A stretch of DNA of 64,000 bases from Gammaproteobacteria bacterium (GCA_024234955.1 JACKNK010000002.1:1-64000); one strand, 5' to 3'; shown: positions 16,325 through 25,713, counted from the stretch's first letter. Program-made: numbers and translations. The notes: generated from the letters alone by a model not told the origin.

Positions 16325-16795
16325 GTGTTTGACATCGTCCTCTACCAGCCCGAGATCCCGCCGAACACGGGCAATGTAATCCGTCTTTGCGCCAACGTGG
16401 GTGCACACCTGCATCTGATCGAACCGCTCGGTTTCGAGATCGATGACAAACGCCTGCGTCGCGCCGGACTGGATTACCACGAATGCGTGCAGATGCAGAT
16501 CCATCCGGACCTGGAAACCTGCCGCAAGACAATCGACCGGGATTGGGCCGATTGGTATGCGTTCACCACGCATGCCAGTCGTGCGCATGTGGACGTGCAG
16601 TTCCCGATCGACGCGGTGCTGTTGTTCGGCCCGGAAACCCGGGGGCTTCCCGCGCAGGTACTTGAATCGCTTCCGGCAGCGCAGCGTTTGCGCATTCCGA
16701 TGCGTCCGGGTCAACGCAGTCTCAATCTCTCCAACGCGGTGGCCGTGGCAGCGTTTGAAGTCTGGCGGCAGAACGGCTTTGAGGGCGCGATTTAA
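16325..16795 (+). CDS. trmL: tRNA (cytidine(34)-2'-O)-methyltransferase
   Basis: A 156-residue SPOUT methyltransferase that methylates the 2'-OH of the wobble base of tRNA-Leu. The start GTG gives MFDIVLYQPEIPPNTGNVIR, the classic TrmL N-terminus. LFGPETRGLP and IPMRPGQRSLNLSNAVAVAA are the knot and S-adenosylmethionine-binding signatures. Length matches the family. It is convergent with gpsA and overlaps it by 4 bases, in keeping with the E. coli neighbourhood where trmL follows gpsA-cysE. Confidence 0.95.
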   Translation: MFDIVLYQPEIPPNTGNVIRLCANVGAHLHLIEPLGFEIDDKRLRRAGLDYHECVQMQIHPDLETCRKTIDRDWADWYAFTTHASRAHVDVQFPIDAVLLFGPETRGLPAQVLESLPAAQRLRIPMRPGQRSLNLSNAVAVAAFEVWRQNGFEGAI

Positions 16796-17799
16796 CCGGC
16801 TTCCGCTTTCGGCTCGCGACCAAACAGCGAGCGCACCGCCGCTTCCGGCCGTTGATTGTTCCAGAGCACCTGATAGACCTGCTCGACAATCGGCATATCC
16901 ACGCCCAAGCGCTGGGCCAGCTCGCGCACCACGCGTGTGGTTCCCAGGCCTTCCACAACCTGATCGATGCTCTTGCGCGCATCGCCGATCGTCATACCTC
17001 GTCCGATAGCCAGGCCAAAACGTCGGTTGCGGGATTGGTCATCGGTACAGGTAAGGACCAGATCGCCCATACCGGTCAGTCCCATGAAGGTCTCCGGTTG
17101 ACCGCCCAGGCAGACGCCGAGGCGCATTATTTCGCGCAGACCCCGGGTAATCAGGGCGGCACGGGCATTGGCGCCGAAACCAAGCCCGTCGGCGATACCG
17201 GCGGCGATGGCGAGCACGTTTTTGGCGGCCCCACCGACTTCCACCCCGGCCACATCCTGGGCGGTGTAGGCGCGCAGTTCACCGCCGTGAAGGGCCGCCG
17301 CGAAATCGGTCGCGAAGCGCTCATCGCGGGATGCGACGGTCAGTGCAGTGGGCAATCCCCGTGCGACTTCCATCGCAAATGTGGGGCCGGAGACCACGGC
17401 CAACGGGGTACCGGGCGCGACGACCTCTGCCGCGACCTGATGCAACAGTTTGCCACTCCCCTCTTCCAGGCCTTTGGTCGCCCAGGCAATGCGATGTGGC
17501 CCTTGCAATACCTGGGTGAGCTGGCTCAGCACGCTGCGGAAGAATTCGCTGGGTACGACAACAAGAAGGTCATCACAGTCAGTGCCAAGCTCATGGAGAT
17601 CGGCACTGACCTGCAATGTCTCCGGAAACCCGACTCCGGGCAGGAACTGGCGGTTGCTGCGCTCTGCCCTGAGCTGCCCGATATGAGCGGGCTCATGTCC
17701 CCACAGCTGGACGGAACGGCCATTTCGGGCCAGGCACACAGCCAGTGCGGTGCCCCAGGAACCGGCGCCAATCACGCCGATGGGAGACATGCCGGTCAA
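16792..17799 (-). CDS. gpsA: Glycerol-3-phosphate dehydrogenase [NAD(P)+]
   Basis: A 335-residue enzyme that reduces dihydroxyacetone phosphate to sn-glycerol 3-phosphate for phospholipid synthesis. The N-terminal Rossmann motif is GVIGAGSWGTALAVCLARNG. VSGPTFAMEVARGLPTAL, GVEVGGAAKNVLAIAAG and GLTGMGDLVLTCTDDQSRNR are substrate and catalytic signatures. It closes the rhodanese-grxC-secB-gpsA run, 26 bases after secB, an order also seen in E. coli. No cysE follows here. Confidence 0.97.
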   Translation of the reverse strand: MTGMSPIGVIGAGSWGTALAVCLARNGRSVQLWGHEPAHIGQLRAERSNRQFLPGVGFPETLQVSADLHELGTDCDDLLVVVPSEFFRSVLSQLTQVLQGPHRIAWATKGLEEGSGKLLHQVAAEVVAPGTPLAVVSGPTFAMEVARGLPTALTVASRDERFATDFAAALHGGELRAYTAQDVAGVEVGGAAKNVLAIAAGIADGLGFGANARAALITRGLREIMRLGVCLGGQPETFMGLTGMGDLVLTCTDDQSRNRRFGLAIGRGMTIGDARKSIDQVVEGLGTTRVVRELAQRLGVDMPIVEQVYQVLWNNQRPEAAVRSLFGREPKAEAG

Positions 17800-17825
17800 G
17801 AGCGGTACGCCGATCGATCCAGCAA

Positions 17826-18287
17826 TCAGTTGGGGGCTTTCGCCATTGCAGCTTCGCGCTGCTTGCGGGCCTGATAGAACGCATCGAAGTTGACCGGCGC
17901 CAACAGCAGCGGCTGAAACCCGCCCTTTGCGGTGGTGTCGGAAACGACTTCACGCACGTAAGGAAACAGCGTGCCTGGGCAGAAACTGCCCAACATCACT
18001 TCGCGTTCGTCGTCGCCAAAACCGGCAATCCCGAACAGACCGGACTGAACCACCTCGACCAGAAACAGGGTGCGATCATCGATTTTGGCGGAAACCCGCA
18101 CGGTCAGATTGACCTCATAGACATTTTCGCCCACCGCCTGATTGCTGGAGTCGAGTTCGATATCAACCTTGGGCTGGGTCTTCTCCTGAAACGCCGCCGG
18201 GGCATTCGGGACTTCGAAGGACAGGTCGCGGATGTACAGCTTGATGATGTCGAAGCGGCGTTCGGACGCGGTGTTGGTGTCAGTCAT
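17826..18287 (-). CDS. secB: Protein-export chaperone SecB
   Basis: A 153-residue cytosolic tetrameric chaperone that keeps preproteins unfolded for SecA. The signatures IKLYIRDLSFEVPNAPAAF and FGIAGFGDDEREVMLGSFCP are diagnostic. The N-terminus MTDTNTASERRFDIIKLYI is slightly short but normal for the family. It lies between grxC and gpsA, the classic proteobacterial order. Confidence 0.97.
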   Translation of the reverse strand: MTDTNTASERRFDIIKLYIRDLSFEVPNAPAAFQEKTQPKVDIELDSSNQAVGENVYEVNLTVRVSAKIDDRTLFLVEVVQSGLFGIAGFGDDEREVMLGSFCPGTLFPYVREVVSDTTAKGGFQPLLLAPVNFDAFYQARKQREAAMAKAPN

Positions 18288-18314
18288 TGGGAATCCAGAT
18301 GTAGAAGCGGGGAA

Positions 18315-18578
18315 TCAGGTATTCAGGCCGAGCAGTTTGTCGAGACCACCTTCCAGATCCAATGCGGCCATGTCGTCATAGCCACCGATGTGTCGGTCGT
18401 CGATGAAGATTTGCGGCACGCTGGTCCGGCCATTGGCGCGACTGACCATGGTTGGGCGCAGTGACGGGTCGGCATCGACCAGATATTCGTCGTAGCTGAC
18501 GCCCTTGCGTTGCAGCAGGGTGCGCGCCCGGACGCAATAGGGGCAACTCGCAGTGGCATACATTTCGATTTTGGCCAT
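18315..18578 (-). CDS. grxC: Glutaredoxin 3
   Basis: An 87-residue dithiol glutaredoxin reduced by glutathione. The active site is CPYC within YATASCPYCVRART; the glutathione-binding TSVPQIFIDDRHIGGYDD follows. Length and architecture match GrxC. It is 16 bases after the rhodanese gene and 27 bases before secB on the same strand, so cotranscription is likely. Confidence 0.97.
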   Translation of the reverse strand: MAKIEMYATASCPYCVRARTLLQRKGVSYDEYLVDADPSLRPTMVSRANGRTSVPQIFIDDRHIGGYDDMAALDLEGGLDKLLGLNT

Positions 18579-18593
18579 TACGACGTAGGGCTC

Positions 18594-19019
18594 CTATTTG
18601 CGGGTGACGGGCAGGTTGGCGTTCTCCCAAGCCATGATGCCGCCCTGAAGGTTATAGACCTGAGTGAAACCCTGTTTGCTGAGCAGATCGCAGGCGGCGG
18701 CGGAACGACTGCCTGAGCGGCAATACGCGACCACCGGCCGATCCCGGAACTTGTCGAGTTCGCCGAGTCGGGAGTTGAGTTCGCCCATCGGCAAATGCTT
18801 GCAGTTGACGATATGACCCTGGCTGAACTCGCCGATGGGACGGATATCGACCAGCAGGCCATCTTCATGGTTGAGCAGTTTGGTGGCCTCAAAGGGGCCT
18901 ACCGCCTTCCATTTGCGGAAGCGGACGCTGATCTCATTGCGGATCAGCAGGAAGCTCACCGCGATCAAGGCGGCGATCAGCAAGGGGTGGTTGGCGGCAA
19001 ATTCTGGGATGCGGTCCAT
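18594..19019 (-). CDS. Membrane-anchored rhodanese-domain protein (YibN-like)
   Basis: A 141-residue protein with one N-terminal membrane helix (HPLLIAALIAVSFLLI) and a single rhodanese domain. The active-site loop VVAYCRSGSRSAAA carries the catalytic cysteine that accepts sulfane sulfur. The start MDRIPEF at 19019 is chosen because the upstream extension lacks hydrophobic or domain character. The grxC-secB-gpsA neighbours are those of E. coli yibN. An ArsR regulator with SqrR-like cysteines lies 134 bases upstream on the same strand. Confidence 0.88.
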   Translation of the reverse strand: MDRIPEFAANHPLLIAALIAVSFLLIRNEISVRFRKWKAVGPFEATKLLNHEDGLLVDIRPIGEFSQGHIVNCKHLPMGELNSRLGELDKFRDRPVVAYCRSGSRSAAACDLLSKQGFTQVYNLQGGIMAWENANLPVTRK

Positions 19020-19153
19020 GGAGGTCTGATCCGTGGTTGGCGGTGGGGAGGGACGAGCCGCCGATACGACCACGAAGGACCCGCTGTACGCCGCGAGTTG
19101 CGCCGGAATGGGCGTCGCGCAAGCCCGGCTGGGCGGGGACTATATCGGCAGGA

Positions 19154-19513
19154 TCAGTCCTGGGTGCAGAAAACCTGCCGCATCATACCGATCAGCGCGA
19201 GGGTGCGGGAGTCGCCGACCCGATAGAACACGCGGTTGGCGTCTTTGCGCGCGGCGAGGATGCCCTTGTCGCGCAGGATGGCGAGATGCTGGGAGATGTT
19301 GCTCTGGGAGGTCCCGACGCGATCGACGATGTCCTGAACGCTGACTTCGCGATCACCCAGGGTGCAGAGGATCTTCAGTCTCAGGGGATGCGACATTGCC
19401 TTGAGGGAACGCGACGCTCGATCAATTTCGTCATCGCGGGTCATGAGGATGTCACCGTTCGCGGTGATACCGTCAAAAGCGGACAGATCGCCGCAATTCG
19501 CGCAGTTTTCCAT
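19154..19513 (-). CDS. ArsR-family regulator with SqrR/BigR-like cysteine pair
   Basis: A 119-residue winged-helix repressor. The helix-turn-helix reads VGTSQSNISQHLAILRDKGI. Cysteines occur at 4, 7, 50 (LRLKILCTLGD) and 116 (VFCTQD). The 66-residue spacing of Cys50 and Cys116 is the same as the Cys41/Cys107 and Cys42/Cys108 pairs I recall for the persulfide sensors SqrR and BigR. The metal boxes of ArsR or SmtB are not obvious, though the N-terminal CANC pair could bind metal. It precedes a rhodanese gene on the same strand, which fits sulfide or persulfide sensing. The targets are unknown. Confidence 0.8.
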   Translation of the reverse strand: MENCANCGDLSAFDGITANGDILMTRDDEIDRASRSLKAMSHPLRLKILCTLGDREVSVQDIVDRVGTSQSNISQHLAILRDKGILAARKDANRVFYRVGDSRTLALIGMMRQVFCTQD

Positions 19514-19795
19514 GAAACACGCCCTTTGGTGGTGCCGACTCGGAATGGGGAATCCGGTACGTGGCCGGGTGCCCTTATGATTGATCCGCTATAGAATAAT
19601 AAAGTGCTAAACAAATCAACGACCGCAAACCAAGTGTTTTGTTACGACCTCGGGGTGGCACTCGCCCGATGCAGACGGAACTTTTCCTTGTTGCCCGTGC
19701 GGTCCGCTAGCCAACTTTCCACTTTAGAATTGGTCCAAGTGCTGGCTACAGTCCGCTAGTCAGTCGCCCCCGACCCATAGACCTTACGAGCATCC

Positions 19796-21340
19796 ATGTC
19801 CGCGCGGCCCAAACCGGTAGCTCTGATCATCCTTGATGGTTGGGGATACAGTGAACACCTTGAATCCAATGCGATCGCGAACGCGCACAAGCCGGCCTGG
19901 GATCGCCTGTGGAACGAACATCCGCATGGATTCATCCGTACCAATGGTGCCGCCGTCGGGCTGCCAGCGGATCAGATGGGCAATTCCGAGGTCGGGCACC
20001 TGAATCTGGGCGCCGGCCGGGTCGTCTATCAGGAATTCACCCGGGTCAGCCGCGCCATCAAGACCGGGTCGTTCTTCACCAACCGCACGCTCACTGACGC
20101 CGTGGACCTCGCCGCCAGCACCGGCAAGGCAGTACATATCCTCGGCCTGCTTTCTCCGGGCGGCGTGCATAGCCACGAAGAGCATATTCACGCGATGGCT
20201 GAGTTGGCGGTACGCCAGGGTGTCGAACGTATTTTCGTTCATGCGTTTACGGACGGTCGGGATACGCCGCCGAAGTGTGCCGATGAAAGTATTCAGGCCA
20301 TGGAGGCGAAATTCGCGGAATTGGGCCGGGGTTGCATCGCCTCCGTCATCGGTCGTTATTTCGCGATGGATCGGGATCATCGCTGGCCGCGAATTCGCGC
20401 CGCTTATGACCTGATCACCCAGGGCAAGGCGGAGTTCAATGCGCCGACCGCCAGTGCGGCCTTGCAGATGGCCTATGAGCGCGGCGAGACCGATGAGTTT
20501 GTGCAGGCGACCGCGATCTATCCGAAAGGCAAGAAACCGGCGCGCGTGGAAGACGGCGACGTCATGATCTTCATGAACTACCGTTCCGATCGTGCCCGTC
20601 AGATCACCCGTCCGTTCATCGAAGACGATTTCGACGGATTTGATCGTGAATACCGCCCGAAACTCGGTCTGTTCACCACGTTGACCGAATACAACGCCAA
20701 ATTCCCGGTGCCGGTCGCGTTTCCGCCAGAACGTCTGTCAAACGGGTTTGGCGAGATTCTGTCCAAATCGGGTCTGACCCAACTGCGCCTGGCGGAAACC
20801 GAGAAATACGCACACGTCACCTTCTTCTTCAACGGCGGTGTCGAAGAGCCTTGGGAAGGGGAGGACCGTATTCTCGTCGCCTCGCCGCTGGTCAAGACCT
20901 ATGACCTGCAGCCGGAGATGAGCGCGGAGGAAGTCACCGACCGTTTGGTCGAGGCGATCGAAGGCGGACGCTACGACGCGATCGTGTGCAACTACGCCAA
21001 CCCGGACATGGTCGGACACACCGGCAACTACGATGCCGCTGTCAAGGCGATTGAAGCGCTGGATACCTGTCTGGAGCGGGTGCGGCAGGCGATGCACAAG
21101 GTCGGTGGCGAGATGTTGATCACCGCCGATCATGGCAATGCCGAACAGATGGTCAATGAAGCGACGGGGCAGGCGCAGACCGCGCATACCACCAATCTGG
21201 TGCCACTGATCTATGTCGGACGCCCCGCCAAGCTGACCGATATCGGGGCCTTGTCCGATATTGCACCGACTCTGTTGACCATGATGGGTCTGGATATTCC
21301 GTCCGAAATGACCGGACGGCCACTGGTCAGTTACGAGTAA
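19796..21340 (+). CDS. gpmI: 2,3-bisphosphoglycerate-independent phosphoglycerate mutase
   Basis: A 514-residue, manganese-dependent alkaline-phosphatase-type enzyme that interconverts 3- and 2-phosphoglycerate. The N-terminal metal-binding LIILDGWGYSEHLESNAIAN is followed by GNSEVGHLNLGAGR with the catalytic serine. HAFTDGRDTPP and ITADHGNAEQM complete the metal site. Length is typical (about 510). It starts 282 bases after the arsR gene, which points the other way, so its promoter lies in that gap. envC follows 12 bases later. Confidence 0.97.
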   Translation: MSARPKPVALIILDGWGYSEHLESNAIANAHKPAWDRLWNEHPHGFIRTNGAAVGLPADQMGNSEVGHLNLGAGRVVYQEFTRVSRAIKTGSFFTNRTLTDAVDLAASTGKAVHILGLLSPGGVHSHEEHIHAMAELAVRQGVERIFVHAFTDGRDTPPKCADESIQAMEAKFAELGRGCIASVIGRYFAMDRDHRWPRIRAAYDLITQGKAEFNAPTASAALQMAYERGETDEFVQATAIYPKGKKPARVEDGDVMIFMNYRSDRARQITRPFIEDDFDGFDREYRPKLGLFTTLTEYNAKFPVPVAFPPERLSNGFGEILSKSGLTQLRLAETEKYAHVTFFFNGGVEEPWEGEDRILVASPLVKTYDLQPEMSAEEVTDRLVEAIEGGRYDAIVCNYANPDMVGHTGNYDAAVKAIEALDTCLERVRQAMHKVGGEMLITADHGNAEQMVNEATGQAQTAHTTNLVPLIYVGRPAKLTDIGALSDIAPTLLTMMGLDIPSEMTGRPLVSYE

Positions 21341-21352
21341 GTCTTCGCAGCC

Positions 21353-22516
21353 ATGCGCAATCCCTGGGCGTGGTGCGTCATCCCGGTCTGCCTGTCTGTC
21401 ACGACACCGCTCCACGCTCAAAGCCATGAGCAGACGGCGCGTCGCCTTGAGGATGTGCAGCAACGTATCCAGGACCTCAACCGACAACTCGCCAGTGCCC
21501 GCGATGAAGCGGATGTGGCGCAACGCCAGCTACGCGTCAGCGAACGCGCCATCGGTCAGGTCTCCCGGAAACTGCACGAACTTCAGGCGCAGCGTCGCGA
21601 TCAGATGGACCGACTTGAGGGCCTTGATGATGAACGGGCCGCTTTGCAGGCCGGGATTGCCGAACATCAGGCGGCGCTGATTGCCCAAGTGCAAGCCGCT
21701 TATGCGATGGGCGGGCAGCCCAAGCTCAAACTTCTGCTCAGTCAACGCGATCCCGCTGTGGTCGCGCGTACCGTGGTCTATTACGACTACCTCAACCGGG
21801 CCCGCGCCCAACGGCTCGCGGCCATCCGCAAGGACCTGGACGAGATGGGCAAGGTCGAGGCGCGTACTCGCTGGGAGGCAGAACGCCTCGCCGGCCTGGA
21901 ACGTGAAGCCAATACCCAGAAGCGCGAACTGGATAAGGAGCGCAACCAGCGCCGCATCCTCGTTGCGCGCCTGCGCAAGCAACTGACGGAACAAGGCGGT
22001 CAGCTGGCAGGTCTTGAGAAAGACCAGGAACGCTTGCAGGAACTCCTCAAGGCGTTGGATCGCGCACTGTCGGACATTCCCGACAATGCCGGGGTGCCAC
22101 AATCGCTGGCGAATCTGAAAGGACGCATCGGTTGGCCGGTAGCCGGTTCACGGCGGGTCGCGTTCGGCGACGCTCGCGCAAACGGTGGCCCGAACTGGAA
22201 AGGCGTAGTGATCAACGCCGCGCAGGGCGCAGAAGTCCACGCCGTTCATGCGGGGCGAATCGCGTTTGCGGATTGGCTGCGTGGCATGGGTCTGTTGATC
22301 ATCATCGATCATGGCGACGGCGATCTCACCCTCTATGGCCACAATGAAAGTTTGTACCGTGAGGCCGGAGAATGGGTTGAAACCGGAGATCTGATCGCTC
22401 GCGTAGGAGACAGTGGCGGCCAGGAACAGGCCGGGTTGTATTTCGAATTGCGACGCAACGGGCAGCCGGTCGATCCGGTCTCATGGTGTCGAAAAGACGG
22501 CAAGCCGGCGGGTTGA
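21353..22516 (+). CDS. envC: Murein hydrolase activator EnvC-like
   Basis: A 387-residue periplasmic protein: signal peptide, a long coiled coil (about residues 25-240) rich in Q/E/R, and a C-terminal LytM/M23 domain. The LytM part (GRIAFADWLRGMGLLIIIDH to QEQAGLYFELRRNGQPVDPV) lacks the canonical zinc ligands, as in EnvC, so it probably activates amidases at the septum rather than cutting murein. It directly follows gpmI, the same order as in E. coli. Confidence 0.93.
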   Translation: MRNPWAWCVIPVCLSVTTPLHAQSHEQTARRLEDVQQRIQDLNRQLASARDEADVAQRQLRVSERAIGQVSRKLHELQAQRRDQMDRLEGLDDERAALQAGIAEHQAALIAQVQAAYAMGGQPKLKLLLSQRDPAVVARTVVYYDYLNRARAQRLAAIRKDLDEMGKVEARTRWEAERLAGLEREANTQKRELDKERNQRRILVARLRKQLTEQGGQLAGLEKDQERLQELLKALDRALSDIPDNAGVPQSLANLKGRIGWPVAGSRRVAFGDARANGGPNWKGVVINAAQGAEVHAVHAGRIAFADWLRGMGLLIIIDHGDGDLTLYGHNESLYREAGEWVETGDLIARVGDSGGQEQAGLYFELRRNGQPVDPVSWCRKDGKPAG

Positions 22517-22663
22517 AAGGATGGCTTCGATGCGCCCAAGGCCGTGCGGATCGACTTCTTGCCGCTTTGATCCGTCCTTCCATATGTAGCGAGGTCGATT
22601 AGTGCCGCTTATGATGCAGCGCAGCCTCATTGATGAACCACCTCACTCTCGGAGCGAGAGCGC

Positions 22664-24007
22664 ATGAAATCCAAAACCCAATTCCTGCTGGTCCTGCTGG
22701 TCGGCGTCGTCCTCGGCGGCGCGATGACGATTACCGAGCGGGTCATGGCGGAGCGCGACTCCGTCGAAGCCACCGGCTTGCCGTTGAATGAATTACGGAC
22801 GCTCGCGGAGGTGTTTGGGCGAGTGAAGAAGGATTACGTCGAGGAGATCGACGACAAGACTCTGCTTGAATCCGCGATTCGCGGCATGCTCGCTGACCTC
22901 GATCCGCATTCCGCGTATCTGGACCAGGAATCGTTCAAGGAGCTGCAGGTCGGTACCAGCGGCGAGTTCGGCGGTCTCGGTATCGAGGTCGGCATGGAGG
23001 ATGGCTTCGTCAAGGTGGTTTCGCCCATCGACGACACCCCGGCAGAACGTGCCGGCGTCAAGTCCGGCGACCTGATCGTCCGTCTCGACGATGAGCCGGT
23101 GAAGGGCAAGACCTTGAGTGAAGCCGTGGACATCATGCGCGGCAAGCCGGGCAGCGACATCACCCTGACCATCGTCCGCGAAGGCGCCGATCAGCCGATC
23201 AAGATCACCATCACCCGCGATGTGATCAAGGTGAAGAGCGTCAAGAATCGCGTTCTGGAAGATGGCTTCGGCTACCTGCGCATCACCCAGTTCCAGTCCA
23301 AGACCGGGGATTACCTCGCGGATGCGATTGCGGAGCTGCGCAAGGACAGCAAATCCGACCTCAAGGGTCTGGTTCTGGACCTGCGGAACAACCCCGGCGG
23401 TGTGCTCAACGCAGCAGTTGCGGTGTCCGATGCCTTCCTCAGTCAGGGGTTGATCGTGTACACCGAAGGCCGTGAGGACAGCTCCAAAATGAGCTTCAAC
23501 GCGACCCCGGGCGACATCACCAACGGCATTCCGGTGGTGGTGCTGGTCAATCAGGGATCGGCATCCGCTTCCGAGATCGTTGCGGGCGCCCTGCAGGACC
23601 ACCATCGGGCGCTGATCGTCGGCAGTCAGACCTTTGGTAAAGGCTCCGTTCAGACCATTCTGCCGCTGCCGAACGGCAACGCGGTCAAGCTGACCACGGC
23701 GCGTTATTACACGCCGTCCGGCCGCTCCATCCAGGCTGAGGGCATCACTCCCGACATCAAGCTTGAGTCCCTGAAGGTGGCCGAAAATGTCGCACCTCAG
23801 GTCAAGCCTCTGAAAGAGGCCGATCTCAGTGGTCACCTGCTGCAGAAGGCCAACGAGGCCGGTGGGGTCGATCCGGAAGCCGAGAAGAAGGCGGATGACG
23901 AGAAAGATTCCGCCAAGGATCTTGCCACCAAGGACTATCAGCTATACGAAGCCTTGAATTTGCTGAAAGGCATCGCCCTCAGTTCGCGCATCAACAGCGG
24001 GAAGTGA
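22664..24007 (+). CDS. ctpA: C-terminal processing peptidase, S41 family
   Basis: A 447-residue periplasmic serine protease. An N-terminal hydrophobic anchor (FLLVLLVGVVLGGAM) precedes a PDZ domain (about residues 95-175, GGLGIEVGMEDGFVKVVSPI) and the S41 domain. The catalytic serine lies in QGSASASEIVAGAL and the lysine in TFGKGSVQTILPL. The acidic, Lys-rich tail beyond residue 400 is low complexity. Such proteases trim or degrade periplasmic proteins and cell-wall enzymes. It sits after envC, a sensible place for a cell-wall function. Confidence 0.95.
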   Translation: MKSKTQFLLVLLVGVVLGGAMTITERVMAERDSVEATGLPLNELRTLAEVFGRVKKDYVEEIDDKTLLESAIRGMLADLDPHSAYLDQESFKELQVGTSGEFGGLGIEVGMEDGFVKVVSPIDDTPAERAGVKSGDLIVRLDDEPVKGKTLSEAVDIMRGKPGSDITLTIVREGADQPIKITITRDVIKVKSVKNRVLEDGFGYLRITQFQSKTGDYLADAIAELRKDSKSDLKGLVLDLRNNPGGVLNAAVAVSDAFLSQGLIVYTEGREDSSKMSFNATPGDITNGIPVVVLVNQGSASASEIVAGALQDHHRALIVGSQTFGKGSVQTILPLPNGNAVKLTTARYYTPSGRSIQAEGITPDIKLESLKVAENVAPQVKPLKEADLSGHLLQKANEAGGVDPEAEKKADDEKDSAKDLATKDYQLYEALNLLKGIALSSRINSGK

Positions 24008-24011
24008 GTCC

Positions 24012-24566
24012 ATGGCCCGCGTCCTGGTTCCGCTCGCCAACGGCTGCGAGGAGATGGAGGCGATCACGATCATCGATGTGCTGCGTCGCGGTGGCATCGA
24101 TGTAGTCAGTGCCGGGCTTGAGGCCGGTCCGGTCACCGGCTCGAGGCGCAGCGTGCTTGTCCCCGATACCACCCTGGATGCGGTGCTTGAGGACGAGTTC
24201 GACATGGTCGTGTTACCAGGCGGACTACCCGGTGCGGATCATCTCGATCGCGATCCACGTATCATCACCTTGCTGCAGTCGATGCATCGCAAGGGTCGCT
24301 ACACGGCGGCGATCTGCGCCGCACCCAAGGTGCTCGCGACCGCCGGATTGCTCGATGGCCGCGCGGCGACCAGCTATCCGGGTGTACTCGACAAGATTCA
24401 TGTCCCGGGTCTGCGGTTCACCGCAGAGCATGTGGTCAAGGACGATCGTGTGATCACCTCGCAGGGTCCGGGCACGGCAATGGATTTCGCGCTCGCCCTG
24501 ATCGACGTGCTGGTCGGCCGCGATGTCCGCAGCCGGGTTGAGGCGGGATTGCGCCCCGGTCGGTGA
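24012..24566 (+). CDS. DJ-1/PfpI-family protein (YajL-like)
   Basis: A 184-residue protein of the DJ-1 class. The nucleophile elbow AICAAPKVLA carries the reactive cysteine at about residue 101; an early Glu in LANGCEEMEAIT is the partner acid. YajL and relatives are proposed to protect proteins and nucleic acids against glyoxals or oxidation. It starts 4 bases after the ctpA stop. Which activity applies cannot be read from sequence. Confidence 0.88.
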   Translation: MARVLVPLANGCEEMEAITIIDVLRRGGIDVVSAGLEAGPVTGSRRSVLVPDTTLDAVLEDEFDMVVLPGGLPGADHLDRDPRIITLLQSMHRKGRYTAAICAAPKVLATAGLLDGRAATSYPGVLDKIHVPGLRFTAEHVVKDDRVITSQGPGTAMDFALALIDVLVGRDVRSRVEAGLRPGR

Positions 24567-24606
24567 TGGCCCTGACAGCCGCTTGAATGGGACCTGTGTA
24601 AACCCG

Positions 24607-24670
24607 CCGGAGCGGCTTCAGCCGCGAATCCCCGTTGATCGTGGTCGATCCGGGTGCAAGCGGCTCCGGA
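24607..24670. repeat. REPIN-like repeat, decayed right arm
   Basis: A left arm GGAGCGGCTTCAGCCGCGA (24609-24627) is followed by a spacer and a degraded inverse arm ending CGGCTCC. A 47-base stretch aligns without gaps to the element at 57412-57475, sharing GCCGCGAA, GGTCGATC and GGTC/GCTCC positions. The gene-flanking site, between DJ-1 and tsaD, fits REP elements of the GTAGGAGCGGCTNCAGCCGCGA type known in Pseudomonas and relatives. Confidence 0.75.
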
Positions 24671-24681
24671 ATGCGTCTTCG

Positions 24682-25713
24682 TCAGGACGCTCGTTGCTGA
24701 TCCGGGGGTTCAAGGCTGTCCAGGTTCCAGCGTGCGCGAGCGCCGATCACGTTGAGTTCCTGCGCGCCAGCGGCAAGCCGCAAGGCCCCCGCGTAGGCAA
24801 TCATTGCGCCGTTATCGGTGCAATATTTCGGGCGCGGGTAAAACACGGCGCCGCCCTCTTTACGCGCGATCTCCGCCAGGCGCGCACGCAACTGACGATT
24901 GGCGCCGACACCGCCGGCAATCACCAGCCGCGAGATTCCCGTTTCCTGCAAGGCTCGGCGACATTTGATTGCTAGGGTCTCAACTACTGCGTCCTCAAAT
25001 GCCCGAGCCACATCCGCTTTGTCGGTTTCAGTGGGGGCTAGCGCCTGCAAGGTATTCAGCGCAAAGGTCTTGAGCCCGCTGAAGCTGAAATCGAGTCCCG
25101 GGCGGTCGGTCATCGGACGCGGGAAATGGAAGCGGGACGGATCACCCTGCTCCGCCAGACGCGCCAGTTCGGGGCCGCCGGGATACGGCAATCCAAGGAG
25201 CTTGGCGGTCTTGTCGAAGGCCTCGCCGGCGGCGTCGTCCAGGGTTTCGCCGAGAATCCGGTAGCGGCCCACGCCATCCACCCGAACCAGCATGGTGTGT
25301 CCGCCAGAGACCAGCAGCGCAATGAACGGGAAGTCCGGCACCGAGTTTTCGAGCATCGGCGCGAGCAGATGACCTTCCATGTGATGGACGCCAATGGCAG
25401 GAATGCCAAGGCCCCAGGCAAGACTGCGCCCGATCGCGGCGCCGACCAGCAACGCGCCGATCAAACCCGGACCGGCGGTGTATGCCACCCCATCCAGGTC
25501 GGCGGTGGTTTTGCCGGCACCGGTGAGCACCTCACGAATCAGTGGCAACGCCTTGCGGACATGATCACGGGAAGCCAGCTCCGGCACCACGCCGCCATAT
25601 TCCGCGTGCAGGGCGATCTGGGAATAGATCGCGTCACCGAGCAGGCCGCGTTCGGTATCGAATAGGGCGACACCGGTTTCATCACAGGAACTTTCGAGGC
25701 CGAGAACGAGCAT
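24682..25713 (-). CDS. tsaD: tRNA N6-adenosine threonylcarbamoyltransferase
   Basis: A 343-residue ASKHA-fold enzyme that transfers the threonylcarbamoyl group to A37 of ANN-decoding tRNAs, with TsaB and TsaE. The start MLVLGLESSCDETGVALFD is diagnostic; the metal-binding HHMEGHL and LLVSGGHTML follow. The expected length and adjacency to divergent rpsU, as in many gammaproteobacteria, agree. Confidence 0.97.
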   Translation of the reverse strand: MLVLGLESSCDETGVALFDTERGLLGDAIYSQIALHAEYGGVVPELASRDHVRKALPLIREVLTGAGKTTADLDGVAYTAGPGLIGALLVGAAIGRSLAWGLGIPAIGVHHMEGHLLAPMLENSVPDFPFIALLVSGGHTMLVRVDGVGRYRILGETLDDAAGEAFDKTAKLLGLPYPGGPELARLAEQGDPSRFHFPRPMTDRPGLDFSFSGLKTFALNTLQALAPTETDKADVARAFEDAVVETLAIKCRRALQETGISRLVIAGGVGANRQLRARLAEIARKEGGAVFYPRPKYCTDNGAMIAYAGALRLAAGAQELNVIGARARWNLDSLEPPDQQRAS

